DNA of 64,000 bases from contig JAGZOP010000001.1 of NCBI GenBank assembly GCA_018383195.1, positions 124,001 to 188,000 on the forward strand, in the 5' to 3' direction. This DNA comes from Clostridiaceae bacterium. Lineage in GTDB: Bacteria > Bacillota > Clostridia > Oscillospirales > Butyricicoccaceae. Under the pieces are notes generated by a model that searched no databases, had not been told where the DNA came from, and was given only the letters and a program-made list of their open reading frames with translations. This document shows, piece after piece, positions 62,829 through 64,000 of the stretch. The translations under genes were made by a program, and so were the position numbers. Numbering within the stretch: the stretch's first letter is position 1; each line of letters opens with the position of its first letter.

Positions 62829-64000
62829 TTAACCGAATACCTTTGCAGCACATTCGCGGCACAGGTCGGTCCATCTGCGGAAGTCCTGCGGGTCCTGAAT
62901 CGTGTGAGTATCTTTGAGGATGATCTCGAACGCAGTCCCCTTGCCCGCCTGCATCAGGCGCATGGTGTCCTTTCGCATCAGGTCCTCATCCCAGCCGCCA
63001 GTGATATAGGACGGATTGGGCTTGCAGGAGAAGATTGCCTTCATGCCGATCTGATCGCGCATGGATTCAACATCTGCCCACGGAGAAACCGAAATACGGC
63101 GAATATTGTCGATCTTCAGAATATCCGGTACCTTCTTCTCGAGGTTGTCGCAGCAGCCGTATGCGGACAGTCCAAACTTCTCGAGCAGGCGCTTTTCATA
63201 GTCAATCGCAAATTCCTTGGTCATTTCCGGAGAAACCGAAATGAACTCCTGCGATTCTGCATATGCCCACAGATTCTTAAAGGTCAGCTTTTCGCCGGGT
63301 GCGGGCGCCTTGATGTCGTTCGTATAACCGAAACCGCCGGTGCCATTGTACTGGCAGCCATTATTCATGGACAGCAGACCCATGTCAAGCTGCTGCTGGT
63401 ACAGGTCCAGATATCCCTTTTCCAAAACAGCGAGAATCTTGTGCATCTGCTCCGGATAGTCATACAGATCATACAGTGCGTTTTCATAACCGCGAATCTT
63501 GGTATAAGTCTCCATCCAGGAGAATGCAATATAGGTATTGCCGGTCCACTGCACATCCAGAATGTCGCCGAGCAGCTCCTGATGGATATCGAACATGCGC
63601 TTCGAAGCCTCTTCATCATAGATGACCTTGGGCGCAATCAGGCGGCTTGCGATATCCTCATCTTCCATATCATCATCGCTGATAAGCGGCTCAAACTCCG
63701 CAGCGGTTTCGTCGAAATTGTAACCCGGACGCCAGAACGGGTTGATAGTCGAAATGGTCGGCACATGGACCGATTCGTTGGTGAATGCATTGTGTGCCTT
63801 CTGGCCCTCTACGCTCCAACCGGTATCGGAAATAATCTTACGGCAGTCCCAGCGCATCTCAGCCGGAACATCGTCGTTAATCACCTCTGCACGGAAAATG
63901 CGGGCGCGCAGCGTCCATTCAATCTCACGCAGGAGCGGGTCTTCGCAGATCAGCGTATCCGCGGGTACATTGTGGCGCCATGCGCCCTCGGGCGAACAAT
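62829..64000 (-). CDS. Uroporphyrinogen-decarboxylase-like methyltransferase-type protein (5' end beyond window)
   Basis: The frame is open to the right edge, so the N-terminus is missing; 390 residues are visible. An internal GTG at 63884 is not taken as the start because conserved-looking sequence (DPLLREIEWTLRARIFRAEV) continues upstream. The C-terminal half has YGCCDNLEKKVPDILKIDNI, RRISVSPWADVESMRDQIG and FSCKPNPSYITGGWDED. This is the pattern of URO-D-superfamily proteins such as MtaA-like cobalamin-dependent methyltransferases rather than true HemE. Its substrate is unknown. It is the first feature after glgP, in a separate transcript. Confidence 0.8.
   Translation of the reverse strand, partial: CSPEGAWRHNVPADTLICEDPLLREIEWTLRARIFRAEVINDDVPAEMRWDCRKIISDTGWSVEGQKAHNAFTNESVHVPTISTINPFWRPGYNFDETAAEFEPLISDDDMEDEDIASRLIAPKVIYDEEASKRMFDIHQELLGDILDVQWTGNTYIAFSWMETYTKIRGYENALYDLYDYPEQMHKILAVLEKGYLDLYQQQLDMGLLSMNNGCQYNGTGGFGYTNDIKAPAPGEKLTFKNLWAYAESQEFISVSPEMTKEFAIDYEKRLLEKFGLSAYGCCDNLEKKVPDILKIDNIRRISVSPWADVESMRDQIGMKAIFSCKPNPSYITGGWDEDLMRKDTMRLMQAGKGTAFEIILKDTHTIQDPQDFRRWTDLCRECAAKVFG

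Noticed and set aside
62829..64000. True uroporphyrinogen decarboxylase (hemE)
   Set aside because: Motifs (PWADVESMRDQIG, CKPNPSYI) fit the divergent URO-D-like methyltransferase group, and no other heme synthesis genes adjoin.

Overview
The window reads as a chromosomal segment of a GC-rich, spore-forming Clostridia. Gene content and order (gdpP-rplI-dnaB-tilS-hpt-ftsH, ftsE-ftsX-M23-S41, spoIVB-spo0A, gpr-spoIIP-ger, lepA-hemW) are typical of Firmicutes. The alanine-rich, GC-rich coding suggests Oscillospirales, perhaps a Butyricicoccus/Agathobaculum-like gut anaerobe; this placement is inference. Genes are dense, mostly on the minus strand, with strong consensus sigma-A promoters (17-bp spacers) and clear intrinsic terminators. 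I see no rRNA, intact tRNA, CRISPR array, prophage or insertion sequence.

Layout. 1-11 kb (minus): rRNA methyltransferase, dprA, topA, trmFO, plsX, rnc and smc (smc runs off the left edge), covering genome maintenance, tRNA/rRNA modification and the start of phospholipid synthesis. 11-13.7 kb: greA-lysS, with a LysS that carries an extra C-terminal tRNA-binding domain. 13.8-18.4 kb: ftsE-ftsX, a coiled-coil M23 hydrolase and an S41 protease, a division-hydrolase control module whose FtsE has a long acidic tail. 18.7-26.9 kb: a PucR/CdaR-type regulator, an RsuA-type pseudouridine synthase, a DUF4830-like secreted protein, an EF-G-like GTPase, rlmB and a large membrane protein that looks like a P-type ATPase stripped of its catalytic motifs. 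27-31 kb: ACT protein-hom-thrB-lysC, the threonine branch of aspartate-family synthesis.

31-34.3 kb is a small accessory stretch: a sodium:neurotransmitter-type symporter behind a structured leader, an AT-rich YcxB-like gene beside a tRNA-3'-end-like fragment, and a small membrane protein/HTH regulator pair with two operator copies over its promoter. 34.3-42 kb is the gdpP-to-ftsH housekeeping operon. 42-45 kb holds a glyoxalase-like gene, an SLH-domain protein, an unknown secreted protein and rpsT. 45-50.2 kb is a plus-strand sporulation/germination cluster: gpr, spoIIP and a compact gerA-gerC-gerB trio. 50.2-50.7 kb is an unusual noncoding block of consecutive hairpins and a 149-bp tandem repeat derived from the 3' end of the neighbouring PFL-family gene. 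50.7-55.4 kb (minus): lepA, hemW (with a 14-bp tandem repeat near its start), an ACT protein and the PFL-family protein. 55.4-57.3 kb: a BlaI-like repressor/M56 peptidase pair with two palindromic operators. 57.3-59.4 kb: spoIVB and spo0A. 59.5-64 kb: a SLOG-like protein, glycogen phosphorylase with a 0A-box candidate upstream, and a uroporphyrinogen-decarboxylase-like gene that runs off the right edge.

The best candidate for something undescribed is the pseudo-P-type ATPase at 23.8-26.1 kb. After it come the FtsE tail, the PFL-derived repeat block, the hemW repeat and the symporter leader.
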